NCBI GenBank assembly: GCA_022376515.1
Contig: WTXI01000007.1
Coordinates: 186,001-250,000 of the forward strand
Reading direction: 5' to 3'
From: Lactifluus volemus
Taxonomy: Eukaryota; Basidiomycota; Agaricomycetes; Russulales; Russulaceae
Length of the DNA stretch: 64,000 bases
Made by a program: the position numbers and the translations under genes. The notes under the pieces were generated by a model. The model had not been told where the DNA came from and ran no database searches. It saw only the letters and a list, made by a program, of their open reading frames with translations. Below, piece after piece: positions 12,114-24,500 of this stretch. The stretch's first letter is position 1; every line of letters begins with the position of its first letter.

Positions 12114-12565
12114 ACCGAACTGGCTTAGGAATCATATAGGCAGAGGATGGTTGATGCGATGCGATAAAAAGTTGAGCGCGCCGGGGCATATATAATGGTG
12201 ATAATCTCGAGCTCAATCACATGCTTGGGCGTGTTGTTCAAGGCTATAATTAGGTTGACGTGTCGTCTCCTTTTCTGCACTGTACTGTACCATACCATAC
12301 CATAAATGCAGCCCAGCCCTCGCACCGATGCCTGGAGACCCCGACCCCATGCGCCAATGCATTGATGGGCATCTACATCTGTCTCAGTCTCACGTGAAGG
12401 GAAGCCAAATGAAGAGAGCCGGCTTTATAACCCAAGAGCATATGAGGAATACATGAAGAATAACACAAGAATCTTCACAAAGCCGTAGTAGCGAAATGCC
12501 TTTTTGTCAGAGCCAGGAGGGGTCGCGATACCGTCCTCCTATAGGACTCCCTGTTTTTTTAAGCT
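12114..12565. other. Intergenic with short CCATA repeats
   Basis: No gene is visible. A small tandem run (tactgtac, then three ccata units) lies near 12282-12305. The region is bounded by the aquaglyceroporin remnant and the 3' end of the PRPP synthetase gene. Confidence 0.4.
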
Positions 12566-13935
12566 CTAATACCCGTTCAATCCGTTCATACCTGTATCTA
12601 CCCAATCTCCGAAAAGCAAACTGATCGATTCGCCGTTGTGGGTACGACGTATGCTCTCCGCAATAGTCGCGCTGATATCTAACGTCACTAGTTTTGTACA
12701 GCTTTTTTGGTGCCCATCTTGTGGGATCGTATTTGTGACCTATAGTTGAGAGGAATAATTAACAGCTGACATTGGTATCAGCAGCGTAAATATAGGCTCC
12801 TACCACTAGTGTTTCTATTGGGAGATTCTCAATAACACTCATGCTCATTTCTGAGAACAAGCCTATTGGCAGGTCAACAACCGAGAGGAAGGGGGACAGT
12901 GTGAGATGCACCATGAGAGACGAGCGCGTAAGTTCTTGAAGCCCCATTCTCCTTCAAAGATCGTGCAGCTAATGTCAACGTCTTCCCAGTGTCAATCATA
13001 TCATCTACGAGAATAGCGACCTAGCACAAGGTTAGTCAAAAATGAAACCGAGAAATCTGAAAGTGCGAGAGGTCATGGCAATGGACTCACCTTGCCTCTG
13101 ACATCGCCAACCAAGAGTTCCATCTTTTCCGGCGCGTCAAGGGCTTTGCCGTCTCGCTTCTTGTGAAAGAGGGCAAATTCGAGACCGAGCTTGTCAGCGA
13201 TGGTGGTGACACTTGAGGTCCGGAGAGGTCCGGACGTCAGCGTGGATTACTAAACCCAAAAAAAAAAAAGAAAACACGCAACCGTTTGGCACCACCCGCA
13301 TCGGGACTAACGATGATGCTATCCTCCCAACCCTCGATATGATACTTGATATACGAAATCATGAGGGGCTCGGACCAGAGGTTGTCGACGGGGATGTCGA
13401 AGAAACCCTGAATTTGGCTGGCATGCAAATCCATGGTGATGACGTGATCGCAACCGGCGACGGCTAGCATGTTAGCGACGAGTTTCGCGGTGATAGGTGC
13501 ACGACTCTTGTCTTTTTTATCCATGCGCGCGTATGGATAAGATGGGATGACGGCGGTGACGCGACGGGCAGAAGCACCCTTGCACGCCGAGATGAGAATG
13601 AGAAGCTCCATGAGGTGATCATTGACGTCTCGACAGGCAGATTGGATGATAAAGACGTCCTCGTCGCGGACCGACTGGGTAATCTTAACGTTGACCTCTC
13701 CATTTGAGAACTTGGTGACTGTACAGGGTGTGAGGGGAGTGCCGAGCCTAAGGGCATGTCCGTGGACTGCTCAGGTGGCGCACAGGGAAAACTGCATCTC
13801 ACCGCTCGGCCACAGCAGCGGCGAGCTCCGGATGGCTGTTTCCTTTGGATGTGGCTTTAATGGCAAAGAAACGGGTGATGAAGGGGAGGAAAGAAGCGCA
13901 CCAGCGAGGAGTTGGATAGAGTTACCGTGTAACAT
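12566..13935 (-). CDS. Ribose-phosphate pyrophosphokinase (PRPP synthetase)
   Basis: Seven exons read cleanly on the minus strand: 13935-13902, 13854-13803, 13747-13283, 13211-13091, 13020-12912, 12862-12804 and 12739-12566, giving about 337 residues. Family landmarks are in order: [110 protein letters not shown] and the PRPP-binding loop [15 protein letters not shown], ending [16 protein letters not shown]. The enzyme makes phosphoribosyl pyrophosphate from ribose 5-phosphate and ATP in the cytosol for purine, pyrimidine, His and Trp synthesis. The length fits the short form without a long insert; fungi usually have several paralogues that form mixed complexes, so the exact PRS number cannot be assigned. 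No frameshifts are present. The stop of the next gene lies only about 130 bases upstream. Confidence 0.92.
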
Positions 13936-14065
13936 TGAATGAGAAAGGAAGGTAGAAGTAGAATACTGGAGATGATAAAATAAAGTGAAGGTGACCAAGG
14001 GTAAGTTAAGGCTAAAGCTAACTGATCGATCATTACGATTTGTTTGCTCAGAACAAATACAGATT

Positions 14066-15829
14066 TTATAACCGCCGTGCGAATATCGTCACATTTTCAA
14101 CAACATACTCCGTGTCTGCATATCCTAGCAACTGAGCAAGATAGGCGCTGTCATATGTGATTAGCAAAGAGCGATTAGCCAAGATGGGGGGGGAATACAC
14201 ACCTGTTTAACCCTTTTACCTTGTCGATCTGTGCCGAATTGTAGTTCGCTAACCCACGACCAACCTCCTCTACTTCCCATTGTCCATCGTCCTCCTCAAT
14301 CACCGTAGTGTCATCCTCTGTGAGAGGCGATACACCCTCAATACCATCCGATCCCGATTCCTCCCGCATCCATGGAGCGTCACCAACCGATTCAGTTCCA
14401 CGTGGTGAACCGGGTTGAGTAGGCGCAAGTCCGCGGATATACTCCTCACGTGCCGCTTCCGCGTCTTCTGGTTCCGTACCAGCGGCCGTTTTGCGTATCA
14501 ATATCCGCACCGCTTGTCCTGATGCAAACGCTCCGCGGACACCGACCACCCCAGCGGCTAAGAGGCGCCCCCCTGATTCTCTCCTCGCAAGGACGCTGTG
14601 CGCACCCGAATCGATAACAACATCGCCTGCAGGCGTCAGCGTATGTCGGGTCCAAGCTTTAAGGTCTCGCAGTGGTAGGGCGGAGGGCGTGAACAAGGTG
14701 TGCGGCGGTCGGATCATCGGATTTGCACCTGTGGAGCCCGAACTGAGGCCGTGATACTCGAGAATCGCAAAGAGAGACACCGGGTTGCGGCTGCCAGTGA
14801 TTATTGTCGACACGCCAGCGGCGGTAGCGATTTCTGCTGCGATGAGTTTTGTTTCCATCCCACCTGTCCCTAGGCTCGATCCGAGGGTCGCTGTGCTCAC
14901 TGTTACCACCAAGCGGGCATCGATGAGAACAAGAAAGGACCGTGCGGACAAGGAAATCAGTTACCTTGGGCGCGAATCGCAGCAGTCGACTCTACGACCT
15001 CGATCAGTCGAGCCGACGGATCCTTGCGAGGGTTTGCAGTGTAAAGGCCATCCACATCGGTGAAGAGGAAGAGGTAATCTGCATGTACCATGGACGATGT
15101 TATCGCCGAAAGCGTGTCGTTATCGCCAAATTTGATCTCCTGAAACAACAATGAGACTTGCGTTTTGGACGGTCAGAGGCAACCGATACCTACGCTAACA
15201 GAAATGGTGTCATTTTCATTCACGATCGGCACGACGCCCATGGAGAGCAACTCATTGAAGGTGTTAACCGCATTGAGATACCTCGTACGCTGAGGAAATG
15301 CCCCGTTTAGTATGCATTTGTGTTCCACAAGAAAATGACGGACATCAGAGATATCACCACGCGTCAGAAGGACCTGTGCGATTGGTTGTCCCAGTTGACC
15401 GAACAAATTGTCCCACAAGGCGATCAATCTACACTGTCCGATAGCAGCCAATGCCTTTTTTAACGCCAGAAGGCGCACACAGAGTCAGTCTCACATGTTT
15501 CAGACGTCCTCCAAAAAGAAACTGGCCTGCTTTCCAGAAAGACTTTTGGGACGGGCTGGCATTGCCATCCGCTGTAGACCGACGCCGATCGCGCCCGAGC
15601 TGACGAGAACGACTTTGTGTCCTGCTGAGCGCAGACGCACGACGGTTTCCACAATGGCGGAAAGGGTGGAAAGGAGAGGCTGGTGCGTCGTTTCATGTAC
15701 AATCGATGACGTTCCTGCATTTGTTTCCAGGTCAACATGTTAGTCATGCTACATGAAGTCGTGAAATAAGGAGGCGAAGAGATTCACACCGAGTTTGACT
15801 ACTATAGTGAGAGCCTTGGCTCGGACCAT
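14066..15829 (-). CDS. PRO1: Glutamate 5-kinase with PUA domain
   Basis: The ATG at 15829 begins [14 protein letters not shown], spliced to [19 protein letters not shown]. Amino-acid-kinase motifs follow in order: [103 protein letters not shown] and [24 protein letters not shown]-type C-terminal domain follows ([34 protein letters not shown]), with an acidic low-complexity insert, and the last exon encodes [20 protein letters not shown] with a stop at 14066. It phosphorylates glutamate, the first step of proline synthesis. Most introns are canonical, and one uses a GTCCGT donor. The junction after SLSGKQ (about 15537 to 15466) lacks a clear GT and may use a GC donor. No frameshift is needed. 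Confidence 0.9.
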
Positions 15830-16315
15830 GTTTAGATCGTGAGGAAAAAATTCAAGATCAAGTATATATGATCAGTTTATCGTGTGCCTGGAAGAGCTGC
15901 CTATCTTGGACGACCTTCGAGCCGCTCGTCCACCTAGTAGGTCCCGGGCCGGTGTTTACACCTCCTGCTAGGTTATGTTGACATGAAATCACATCCAGCG
16001 CATCCCGATCAGCGTCACTCTTTCGATGAAAATCCGTTCCAAACAACTGGTGGGGATCTCAGTCCAATCTAGCTTGGTATTCTCGTACACCACGATCAAT
16101 GTGCCGACAGCTCATTGTTCAGAGCACCATCCTCGTTCAATTTTTAGTTTATTTCAATGACTCATGTATACACTGGTTCGAAAGGTGCGAGTCATGTTTA
16201 CAGAGTCAGGGAAAGCCGACACCGAGAATAGTAGTCCATGCAAGATTCGAAAGATTCTCTCCCCTCGCCACCTTCGAGAGACAAGTAGTCCAAACCACGG
16301 TTGACAATACTTTGG
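15830..16315. other. Intergenic, no gene recognised
   Basis: This is the upstream region of the glutamate kinase gene and the downstream region of the DOPA-dioxygenase-like gene. Nothing else stands out. Confidence 0.4.
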
Positions 16316-17139
16316 CTAGGGCATGAGTTCTTGAGGAGCCGGAGCTGCTTCTTCCTCACCCTGGAGAATTTTTTCGATATTCGCTCCTAATTGTTTGCGA
16401 GCTTTGAGCGACAGCGGAGGCGTCTCGGACGAATATCCAAGCTCTGTTATAACAATCAGGCGTCCGGTTACCAGAGATAGAGAGTGCTTGAGACTGACTA
16501 AGGGATGGATATTGCAACGGAACCGTCTCGCTTTTCACTGGGAGGGTGGAGAGATCGAGGGGAGATGGGGCACCTATCCAGGCATTTCGGAACTCATGAT
16601 CCCTGGACGTTCGATAGTAAGGAAAGAGTACAACATACAGACGTATTACTCACTTTCGCTACAGCAAGTGACAGGTACGTCAGTCGTAAAAAGTGGGAGT
16701 CAAAGACAGGGTACGGACTTCTTCCTTGGTAAGAGGGTGCACGAGGATACTGAAACACTCATAAGTAATAGAAGTTTCATCCCTTTGGACCTTTGGACGG
16801 TACCTTAAGTCTCCGCGGTTCATGCACAAGTAAGAAAATACGGATGAGAATGACTCTGATGGGCACCAGATCTCGTATGAGCCTTGTCACAGGCAGCAGT
16901 CAATCAGGGCCACATGACGAAGCAAAGAAATTCAGGGTCTCACCGACTGGATGGGGACCTATGGGTTCAAGATTCACCCGCCACAGAGGTACAGCGACGA
17001 AGGCTCCATCCCGTCTCAAACACAGTACGGCGTCACGAAGCTCGAGTGCAGCTTTGTGTTCGAGTTCATTTTTCTGGTGAAAATAAATGTCTGTGACGAA
17101 GGATTCGTCAGCTTTGACGGCGCCAATAGTAGGTAACAT
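16316..17139 (-). CDS. DOPA 4,5-dioxygenase-like protein
   Basis: Exon 1 begins MLPTIGAVKADESF and contains DIYFHQKNELEHKAALELRD and LWRVNLEPIGPHPVG. Exon 2 (from 16882) encodes SYEIWCPSESFSSVFSYLCM and NRGDL. Exon 3 encodes SILVHPLTKEE. A tiny exon, CGAAA, then joins to DHEFRNAWIGAPSPLDLSTL and PVKSETVPLQYPSL. The last exon encodes ARKQLGANIEKILQGEEEAA and ends PAPQELMP, stop at 16316. The GPHPVG and ILVHPLT histidine motifs are those of the extradiol DOPA-dioxygenase-like family, whose characterised members open the DOPA ring; many fungal homologues have no tested substrate. It is a single small domain, probably cytosolic. The start could lie further upstream if an unrecognised 5' exon exists. 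Confidence 0.78.
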
Positions 17140-17544
17140 GTTCCATACGAAAATGCCACTCCCTGGAGAGGTTCAGCCAAATGTTAGTCGAAAGAGACCC
17201 CGCACGCACTTTATTTCGGATTGGAGTACCTCCTGCAAATCGACCATCGGACTCATTTTGTGAATTGAGTCGTTAAACAAGATACTGCGCTGCGGCGCCG
17301 TCGCTCGCCGCAGCAGGAAAACCACTCGGCCCGGGGATCCCTGAAGCCCGCCCGGTTCGTCACTCCTACCATCATGATGGATGTCTACTCTACGGAGGCC
17401 GAGGACGCTTTGAGTCCTTTATTCCACCTTCCAACACTTTGATTTGCTGTCACCAGCCAGATTGGAAATTGGCCGTTGTGGTATCGCTTTTCATTCGAGG
17501 GTGGCCTTGAAAGCTACTCCTCGCATTCCACAGGCACCTAACCA
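17140..17544. other. Divergent intergenic region
   Basis: This is the shared upstream region of the DOPA-dioxygenase-like gene (-) and the lyase gene (+). I see no clear TATA box or repeat. Confidence 0.4.
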
Positions 17545-18925
17545 ATGCGAAGGACACCTCGGTGTTGTTTCTTTTCAACATTAAAGCTGTTGCAGTGTTT
17601 AGCATCCCTTTCAGGCTCTATACAGACCCGAGCATCACAGCCACCCGTTACGCCACCAGCGCTCGATGACCCACGGAGCTTTTGTCCACAGTTCTTTCCT
17701 ACCACGCACCCTTCCCTTCTATTCTCTGTGTTTGAAAATTCAATGGCTTCACAGCCCACCATCCCACCATCATTACCCGAAAGACCCAAATCTGTCACTA
17801 TGGAACAGATAGGAGTAACGTCTGACGAACCGACCGGCGACACACCCGACGATTGTTCGAATTCGGGTTCCTCGTGGGCTGCACCAAAAGTTTTCTCCGA
17901 CCTTTCTGCATTTAACATCACACACTTTGCGTCGGGGAGAGATAACTTGGAGGTTGTCGCAGGCGTCACGTTCGATCCCGTTGCTCGTGCGGATGACACG
18001 TCTTCCTGGATAACGTGGACAAATGTCTCTACTATGCTTCAGCTCTTTTATCCAAAGGATTCAGTCAACCCTGCAGGATGGCCACGCGGTGGCTCCGAAT
18101 TCTACGCCGAACCACTCGACCTCAGTGACGCGCGCAGCGTCACTTTCGCATACAGTGTCTTTTTCCCGAGCGATTTCGAATGGGTCAAGGGAGGCAAGCT
18201 GCCAGGACTTTATGGAGGACGTACGGGATGTTCGGGTGGAGATCCTGCGCTTGACTGCTTCAGTACGCGTCTGATGTGGCGGCAAGGAGGTGCAGGCGAA
18301 CTTTATCTTGTAAGCCCATTCAGCGCCCTTTCTGACCCACCGAGCTGCTCACCCCGTTTTCGTTTTTCGTAGTACGCGCCGAAAGATCGGCAGGTGCCCT
18401 CCTTATGCGACGCACCACCCCTCACTGTTTGTCATCAAACGTACGGGTTCTCCATTGCCCGTGGTTCTTTCAAGTTTTCTGCCGGGTCGTGGACCTATGT
18501 TAGCCAGACCGTGGTGCTCAATACGCCTGGTTATCCAGACGGCGGTTTTCATCTTGAGGTTGATGGGAAGGTAGCGATCGATCTCACGGAAGTCTTCTAC
18601 CGCGATTATCTGGACCGCGACTTCACGCCTGCCGGTACAATCCTTGGCTATCATTCGAATTCAGAGTTCGACCGTGATAGCGGGTTATCTAGCGCACAGG
18701 CATCAGATGATGGGATTTCGGGTCATAGGCCAGTCGGGTTTAAAGGCATATTCTTCAGGTATGCATTTTTTTACTATATTTGTGATGGGTTCGGACGCTC
18801 TGACACATTTATGATTGACCTTCAGTACATTCTTTGGAGGACACCAGAGTGAATTTGCCACGCCAAAAGACCAGCGTGTTTGGTTCAAAGATTTCTCACT
18901 TAGTATCAACGATTTTGTATTGTAG
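17545..18925 (+). CDS. PL14-like polysaccharide lyase
   Basis: Three exons (17545-18309, 18373-18758, 18826-18925) give about 416 residues. The mature part begins near FNITHFASGRDNLEVVAGV and has the concanavalin-like beta-sandwich pattern of polysaccharide lyase family 14 proteins: GWPRGGSEFYAEPLDL, RSVTFAYSVFFPSDFEWVKG, GKLPGLYGGRTGCSGGD, FSTRLMWRQGGAGELYLY, then GSFKFSAGSWTYVSQTVVLN, GGFHLEVDGKVAIDLTEVFY and a closing GGHQSEFATPKDQRVWFKDF. PL14 enzymes cleave uronic-acid polymers such as alginate or glucuronan. The first 35 residues (MRRTPRCCFFSTLKLLQCLA) are basic then hydrophobic and could be a secretion signal; an alternative Met lies at 17742. No frameshift is seen. The exact substrate cannot be told from the sequence. 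Confidence 0.8.
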
Positions 18926-19031
18926 ACTTTGGCTGTATTTAGTAACCATGATCCACTCCTAACCAGAAATTAGGATTCATTAAGGTTGACGTGTCTGTTA
19001 CCGCACAATAATCGTATACAGCACAACCACG

Positions 19032-20676
19032 ATGCCGCTGCGGATAGCCTTCATACACCCTGATCTGGGAATAGGTCTGAAAGCTGTATCTGTCGTATCT
19101 TTGTTTTTATCTAATTCCTAGTTCAGGTGGCGCAGAGCGTCTGGTCGTGGATGCTGCCGTCGGCCTTCAGAAGCTAGGCCATACGGTTGAAATATACACG
19201 TCCCATCACGATCCTGCCCATTGCTTTGACGAGACACGAGATGGTGGGTCAAGTGTCTGAAGCGAATACCGGCAGCTCATCGAGCCTGGCTTCCGCATAG
19301 GAACGCTTACCGTGCATGCCATTCATCCCCCGTTTCCACGACATATCGGGGGGAAATTTCACATCCTTCTTGCTCACCTCCGACAGTTGCATTTAATTAG
19401 CCACATGCTACGAACTAATGCATCTTCCTATGATGTGTATTTCGTGGATCAACTATCCACGTGTATCCCGGCCCTTCGTTTTCTCGCCCAAAGGCGCGTC
19501 GTCTTTTACTGCCACTTCCCGGATAAACTGCTGGCGAACGGTGAATTCGTGGAAGGAAAGATGAAAAAGCGTGGCAGTTTACTTAAGCGAGCGTACCGCC
19601 TTCCTATGGATTGGCTAGAGGAAGTCACAACTCGTGCGTTCTGATACTTCTCAGTTGATGAGTACATGCGCTGAAAGATGACAGGAAACGCGGACATCAT
19701 CCTTGCCAACTCGAGATTCACTTCCAGGGTGTTCAAGGCATACTTTCCGAGTATCCCGCAAGAGCCACGTGTCGTACATCCAGGTATCAACCTTCTCTCA
19801 TACGAGCCGGTTAGTGATTGCGAGGAACCGGACATTGCTATGGTTTCATCGTATGTGCGTCTACTGCTCACGCTTTGTGTATTTCATCGTGTCTTCAGAA
19901 CCCGACCAACGTTTCTGTCACTTAACCGCTTCGAGAAAAAGAAGAACGTTGCACTCGCAATTGATGCATTTGCGCTTTTCAAAAAGGATCTCTCGAAAGA
20001 AGGTCATCATGCTTCGCTAACGAGTCCAAGGCTTATCGTTGGCGGTGGCTATGACTCCCGGGTCGAAGAAAACATGATGACTCTCGTCTCATTGATCGAT
20101 CACGCAAAAGCGGCATCCTTATCTTATAACATCATTTCTCCTTCGTCGTCAAGAACCCCCATACCCCCATTCAACACAACACATAGAGACCCAGACGTTC
20201 TCTTCCTGCTCAATTTCACTACCTCACAGCGAGCTGCTCTCCTGTCCGCATCTTCCACCCTCGCGCTATTATACACACCCACGAACGAGCACTTTGGTAT
20301 CGTGCCTGTCGAAGCCATGTCTTCAGGGCTACCCGTTCTCGCTTGCAACAACGGCGGTCCTACAGAGAGCGTCATTGACGCCGATCCACCAAGTGCACGA
20401 ACTGGCTGGCTGCGCGTATCAGAACCATCAATCTGGGCGGCGGCCCTAGTCGAAATTGCTGAGCTGACGCCGTCCGAGAGGGCCGCACTGGCAGATCGGG
20501 CGCGGACGCGGGCGCGAGAGCACTTTGGGATGGAAGCGATGGCCCTCAAGTTGGAGCTTGCTCTTGTGGAAGCCGCACGGATGGGCCAGGTGCCCGCGCC
20601 GGCGGTGTTGTGGTTTGGCTCGTTCGTTATGGTCGCGTTGTTCGCTTACCTTATGGCGACCATCTACGCCTCGTGA
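19032..20676 (+). CDS. ALG2: ALG2, alpha-1,3/1,6-mannosyltransferase of lipid-linked oligosaccharide synthesis
   Basis: Five exons (19032-19074, 19127-19243, 19301-19633, 19685-19850, 19899-20676) give about 478 residues with no correction. The protein is a GT-B, family 4 glycosyltransferase: MPLRIAFIHPDLGIGGAERL at the start, VEIYTSHHDPAHCFDET, VYFVDQLSTCIPAL, VVFYCHFPDKLLA, ADIILANSRFTSRVFKAYFP, FLSLNRFEKKKNVALAIDAF, then the donor-site EX7E motif in EHFGIVPVEAMSSGLPVLA and GGPTESV. A C-terminal hydrophobic segment (VLWFGSFVMVALFAYLMATI) anchors it to the ER membrane. ALG2 adds the second and third mannoses to the dolichol-linked N-glycan precursor on the cytosolic face. The GIGGAERL glycine loop is split by intron 1, a common position. 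Placing ALG2 rather than another GT4 rests on this loop, on CHFPD and on the C-terminal anchor. Confidence 0.9.
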
Positions 20677-20908
20677 CGAGGTTATTCACTGCCTCAATCT
20701 GTCGATATTGAACAGAGAGAGATAATGAACTGCTTGGTAGCGGGTGGTTACTACGTCACGTAGTCGCGCCATCAAATTCAAGACTCCAATGCCACTGTCA
20801 CTGTTCAGAAATTTCCAAGTAATGTGGGTGCGATACAATAGTCAATTCTTTTATTTACACATGCCCTGCTCATAATACATGCCACTTACATTGCCTTCGG
20901 TGAGCTGT

Positions 20909-20971
20909 GGGAAGCATCAGTCAACTTGAAAGTAAAACATGTATCTGCTTTCAAGTTGACTAATGATTCCC
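20909..20971. repeat. Hairpin-forming inverted repeat
   Basis: AGTCAACTTGAAAG (20919-20932) is repeated exactly inverted as CTTTCAAGTTGACT (20948-20961). The arms extend with two mismatches to GGGAA and TTCCC, giving about 24 paired bases and a 15-base loop. It lies in the converging gap between ALG2 and CHAT2. Its role is unknown; a transcript-end structure or a small transposon footprint are possible. Confidence 0.6.
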
Positions 20972-21501
20972 ACGGTTATACCGCATGCTCGTGGACGGTA
21001 AATCCATCCCCATCAGCCGTCAGGCGGGAAGTTTGTGCTATTCAGTTGCGTAGAATAATTGGTTGCAGCCGTCGCGCTTTCTCAAAAGAAATGAAAATGA
21101 GAAAAAAATAAATTAAGACTTTACGGAGTCCGAGACGAGGGAGGCAACGAGATGAATGGCATAACGAGATTACAGTATGTACAGGGCATAAGGGGCAGTG
21201 GCAGATAACGATGACAACTAGAATTGAGAGAGACGAGACACATAGCAGTACTAGTAGTAGAAAGGGAAACAGACTCGGATTGAGGCCTCGCAGCATGGAT
21301 TGATAACGCACCGGTGGTCCAGGAACAATTAAGATACCGAGGATGGCGACAGTGAATGAGCAAAGGCCAGAACAAGACAAATAAGCAGTTCCAAAGGGTA
21401 GTAGCTGTGACGCCAACCTCACATCTGCGTTCAATGTTCATATATCAAACGGAAGTTTCGGAACTCAGAAATACTCACAGATATTGTAGTCCGAGTCCCA
21501 A
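20972..21501. other. Downstream flank of CHAT2, similar to the flank of CHAT3
   Basis: There is no gene here. The segment near 21290-21480 shares blocks with 27085-27260 (for example GGTGGTCCAGG, GAGATACCGAGG/AAGATACCGAGG, ATGTTCATATATCA-like sequence), so the CHAT duplication carried 3' flanking DNA. Confidence 0.5.
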
Positions 21502-24500
21502 TCATGCGCCATAATGCACATAATTCACCCATCGCTCCAAAGGCATTCCTTTCTTTCTCCTCCGCAGATCCTTCACGGCATCTCGAAGTGCCCTCGCCGA
21601 TCTCTCATAATACGGCACACCCGGTTCATCGCTCGAAAGTATCGACTCGTAAAAATATTTAGCTAGATCCTGTCCATCTTTATCTGCCATTGCCCACATC
21701 GTCCCAACCACACTTCGGAATCCACAATATTGCATCGCCGCTGTAAGGTGCAGTGCTTCATCAGAGATGCTTTCCTCGGTCAGCTCGGCTGTGTGACAAG
21801 CTGAAAGGAAGGCAAATTCGGCTGCGGGAAGTCGAGAGTGCACAATATCGAGTAGGGTAAGTGGTTGGCCCCCATAGAGCTTGAATGATGCATTGAATGG
21901 CTTCCCTGGTTCCAGATTTCCGTGGCATACAAAATGGGTGAACTGGTGATGTCTGAGGCTCTCCACCACACTAGAAGGCGTTGCCTTCTTTGAGATAAGA
22001 GATGTGACTGTTGTATTGAGATGCTGTATCACCCAAATCTCTTGGATTGCGTGTCGCAGAGATTCAGGTTGTGCGACAAGAAGTATTGAAGGCTTCTCCG
22101 AAGTCTGTGCCCCAGGTTTGCGTGATTCGATGAGTGCGGATAGTGTTGGGGTGTATGAGGGAATGTATAGGTCAGAAAAATAGAGTTTAACCCCGTCATC
22201 CGAAGGGATAGGCCCCATCGCGTGGAGAGGAAGATAGCAAAACACAGACGTAGGACACCACCAAACTCGGGATTGTTCTGGTATCTTCACCTTGCGGAAC
22301 TCTTCTATGACCGGCTTGCCTACGAGTTCATAAAGCTTTTCAAGTACGGAACGTAGAGCACGCTGGTACTGTTTCGATTCGAGACTATGATCTTTTCTAG
22401 CTTTCACAAGCCGATCGCCCATTTCGACCGCGCGGCCGTAGAAGTCATTGGCCGTGGTTATAAGGGAAGGAGGAGAGTCGTAGAAAAGGATCAGGATGTC
22501 GGAACGCAATTTGCAATGGTTAATGATGATGACCGGTCCACGTAATGCAGCAGAGCGAAGAGCATCAAACGACGGGTGCTTCAAGAAACTACCGAAACCT
22601 GGTAAGGCTCGAATATGTGAAATGAGCTTGTCGCGTTCCGTCAAAAGTTGTCTTTGCTTCATCACGAGACGACCAAACGGATCCATTTTCCACGGGCCCT
22701 CGACTTCGCTACTCTCTGTATTCAAATTTCCACAAGGCGCCATAGACATTGTAACTTGCTCGAGGTCCCTGTTGATTGTTACGAATTCCGCTGCCAAATT
22801 CGAGTCGTGGGCTTCAAGTTGATCAGCAGAGGTGCGGAAACCACGCATCTCTGACCAGAGTAAGGCCCTCCCTCTCTCGAGGGTCTCAATTGCCATGTTA
22901 ATTTGACCTGAGTCAATTTGGTACGACGCATAATTTGACGGTAACTTCTCGTAACTCTCGCGCATCAAGACAAGGCGGTGATGTTGTATTTCAAGTGTAG
23001 GGGCATAGGATAGGGTGTCTTGCATGAGAGAGAAAGCATTCTCGTAGGCAGCCGTGACGGAAGGGTGAACAAAAAGATGCGCTGTAGTCGCCCAATGGTA
23101 AGAAAATTGAAATCGACTGGTTAGCCTCATATTAGTATCCGTTGCAAGCGCGATGAATACTTGGATAATCTCATCCAAATCTTCTCGGCGGTTAAGTCGC
23201 AGGATGCGGGACGATAACGGCTGAATCAGACACTTGGCTGCAATATCCTGGCCAACCCGTACGTGTCGCGCTTCCCGAAGCACGGAAATTGACTCATCGA
23301 GGTACTCAATTTTGCCTGTGCTGCGAAACGCGCTGAAGAGAAGGTTTCCTAGCCCCAGAAGAACGGGAGCTGCGCCTGCGCCACTCATTTGTTCACGGTG
23401 AATTGAAGCGAGCAGCAGCCGACAGTACTTGATAGCTGTTTCTATCTCCGCAATATTGGTGGTGGCTCATCATGAGGGAGTAAACCGCTCGAAAGTGTTG
23501 GCTTAATTGGTCGGGGGATAGTATCGTGGAATGTGGTTCGGTAAGAGACGCAGTGAGGGACGGCAAGCATGAAAGGTCGATAGTCATCGGATCTCCGTAA
23601 GGCCTTTCTTGATTTTCTCCGACACCAAATTCATAGAAGCGCGAATCAGCGAGATCCGCGAAGAAGTCAGAAAAAACGCGGCGGCGTGGATCATCAGGGG
23701 AAAGCGACCTGAGATAGATCTTGGCATGGGAAATCCCCTCCTCAATATACTCTGGCTTCCTAGTCATGACGCATCTAAAATAGGAAAGCCACGCAATCTC
23801 CCGTAAAGCCTCTTTCTGGAATTTGTTCCAACTGCCTCCGGGGAGATTTGAAGGGGATGTTATGACTCGATTAAAGATGGCTATTGGCTCCTCGCAATCA
23901 GTAATCGAATACGTTGCCCAGAAACGCTTAGAGAGAGAATAGCCAAACAAAAAGGTAAGTTGGTGGGAGCCTGGAAAACGAATATTCGCTCCTCGGAAGC
24001 ATTCGATGACATGTTCTAGAAGTCCTCCCTTTACGCCGTGAGTGTTGCGAAGGGCTCTGCCCAAGGACATGAAGGGTTCGACTAGATGATGTTCTGAGGC
24101 ATTCGACTTGAGCAATTCACGGCAGAGAACCGTCATCTCTTCGATATCCTTCATTACATTACCCGCATTCAACTTCACCCGAAGTCCCAACGCCGCCACA
24201 AGAAGTGACGCGACATGCCTGTGATTGTGTGGGGAATCGAAGCGTTGAAGTCGTTCGTCTCGCAAATACCGAAAGTACTCGATAGAGTACTCAATATCAT
24301 CTGGTTGCTTGAATTTGAACGAGCGAAGAAGAAGAAAATGCGCGAGCAAAAAGAAAACCCTGACGGGATTTAGCGTGGGTCCAGTCTTACGAAGCGGAAG
24401 GAGTAGCGCTTCTGCCAAGTGGAGGAGTAAATTTTCCAACTGTTCGCGCGAATCAGATAGATTGTAGTGCTCGAATCGCCAGTATGCCAGGGATTTGAGA

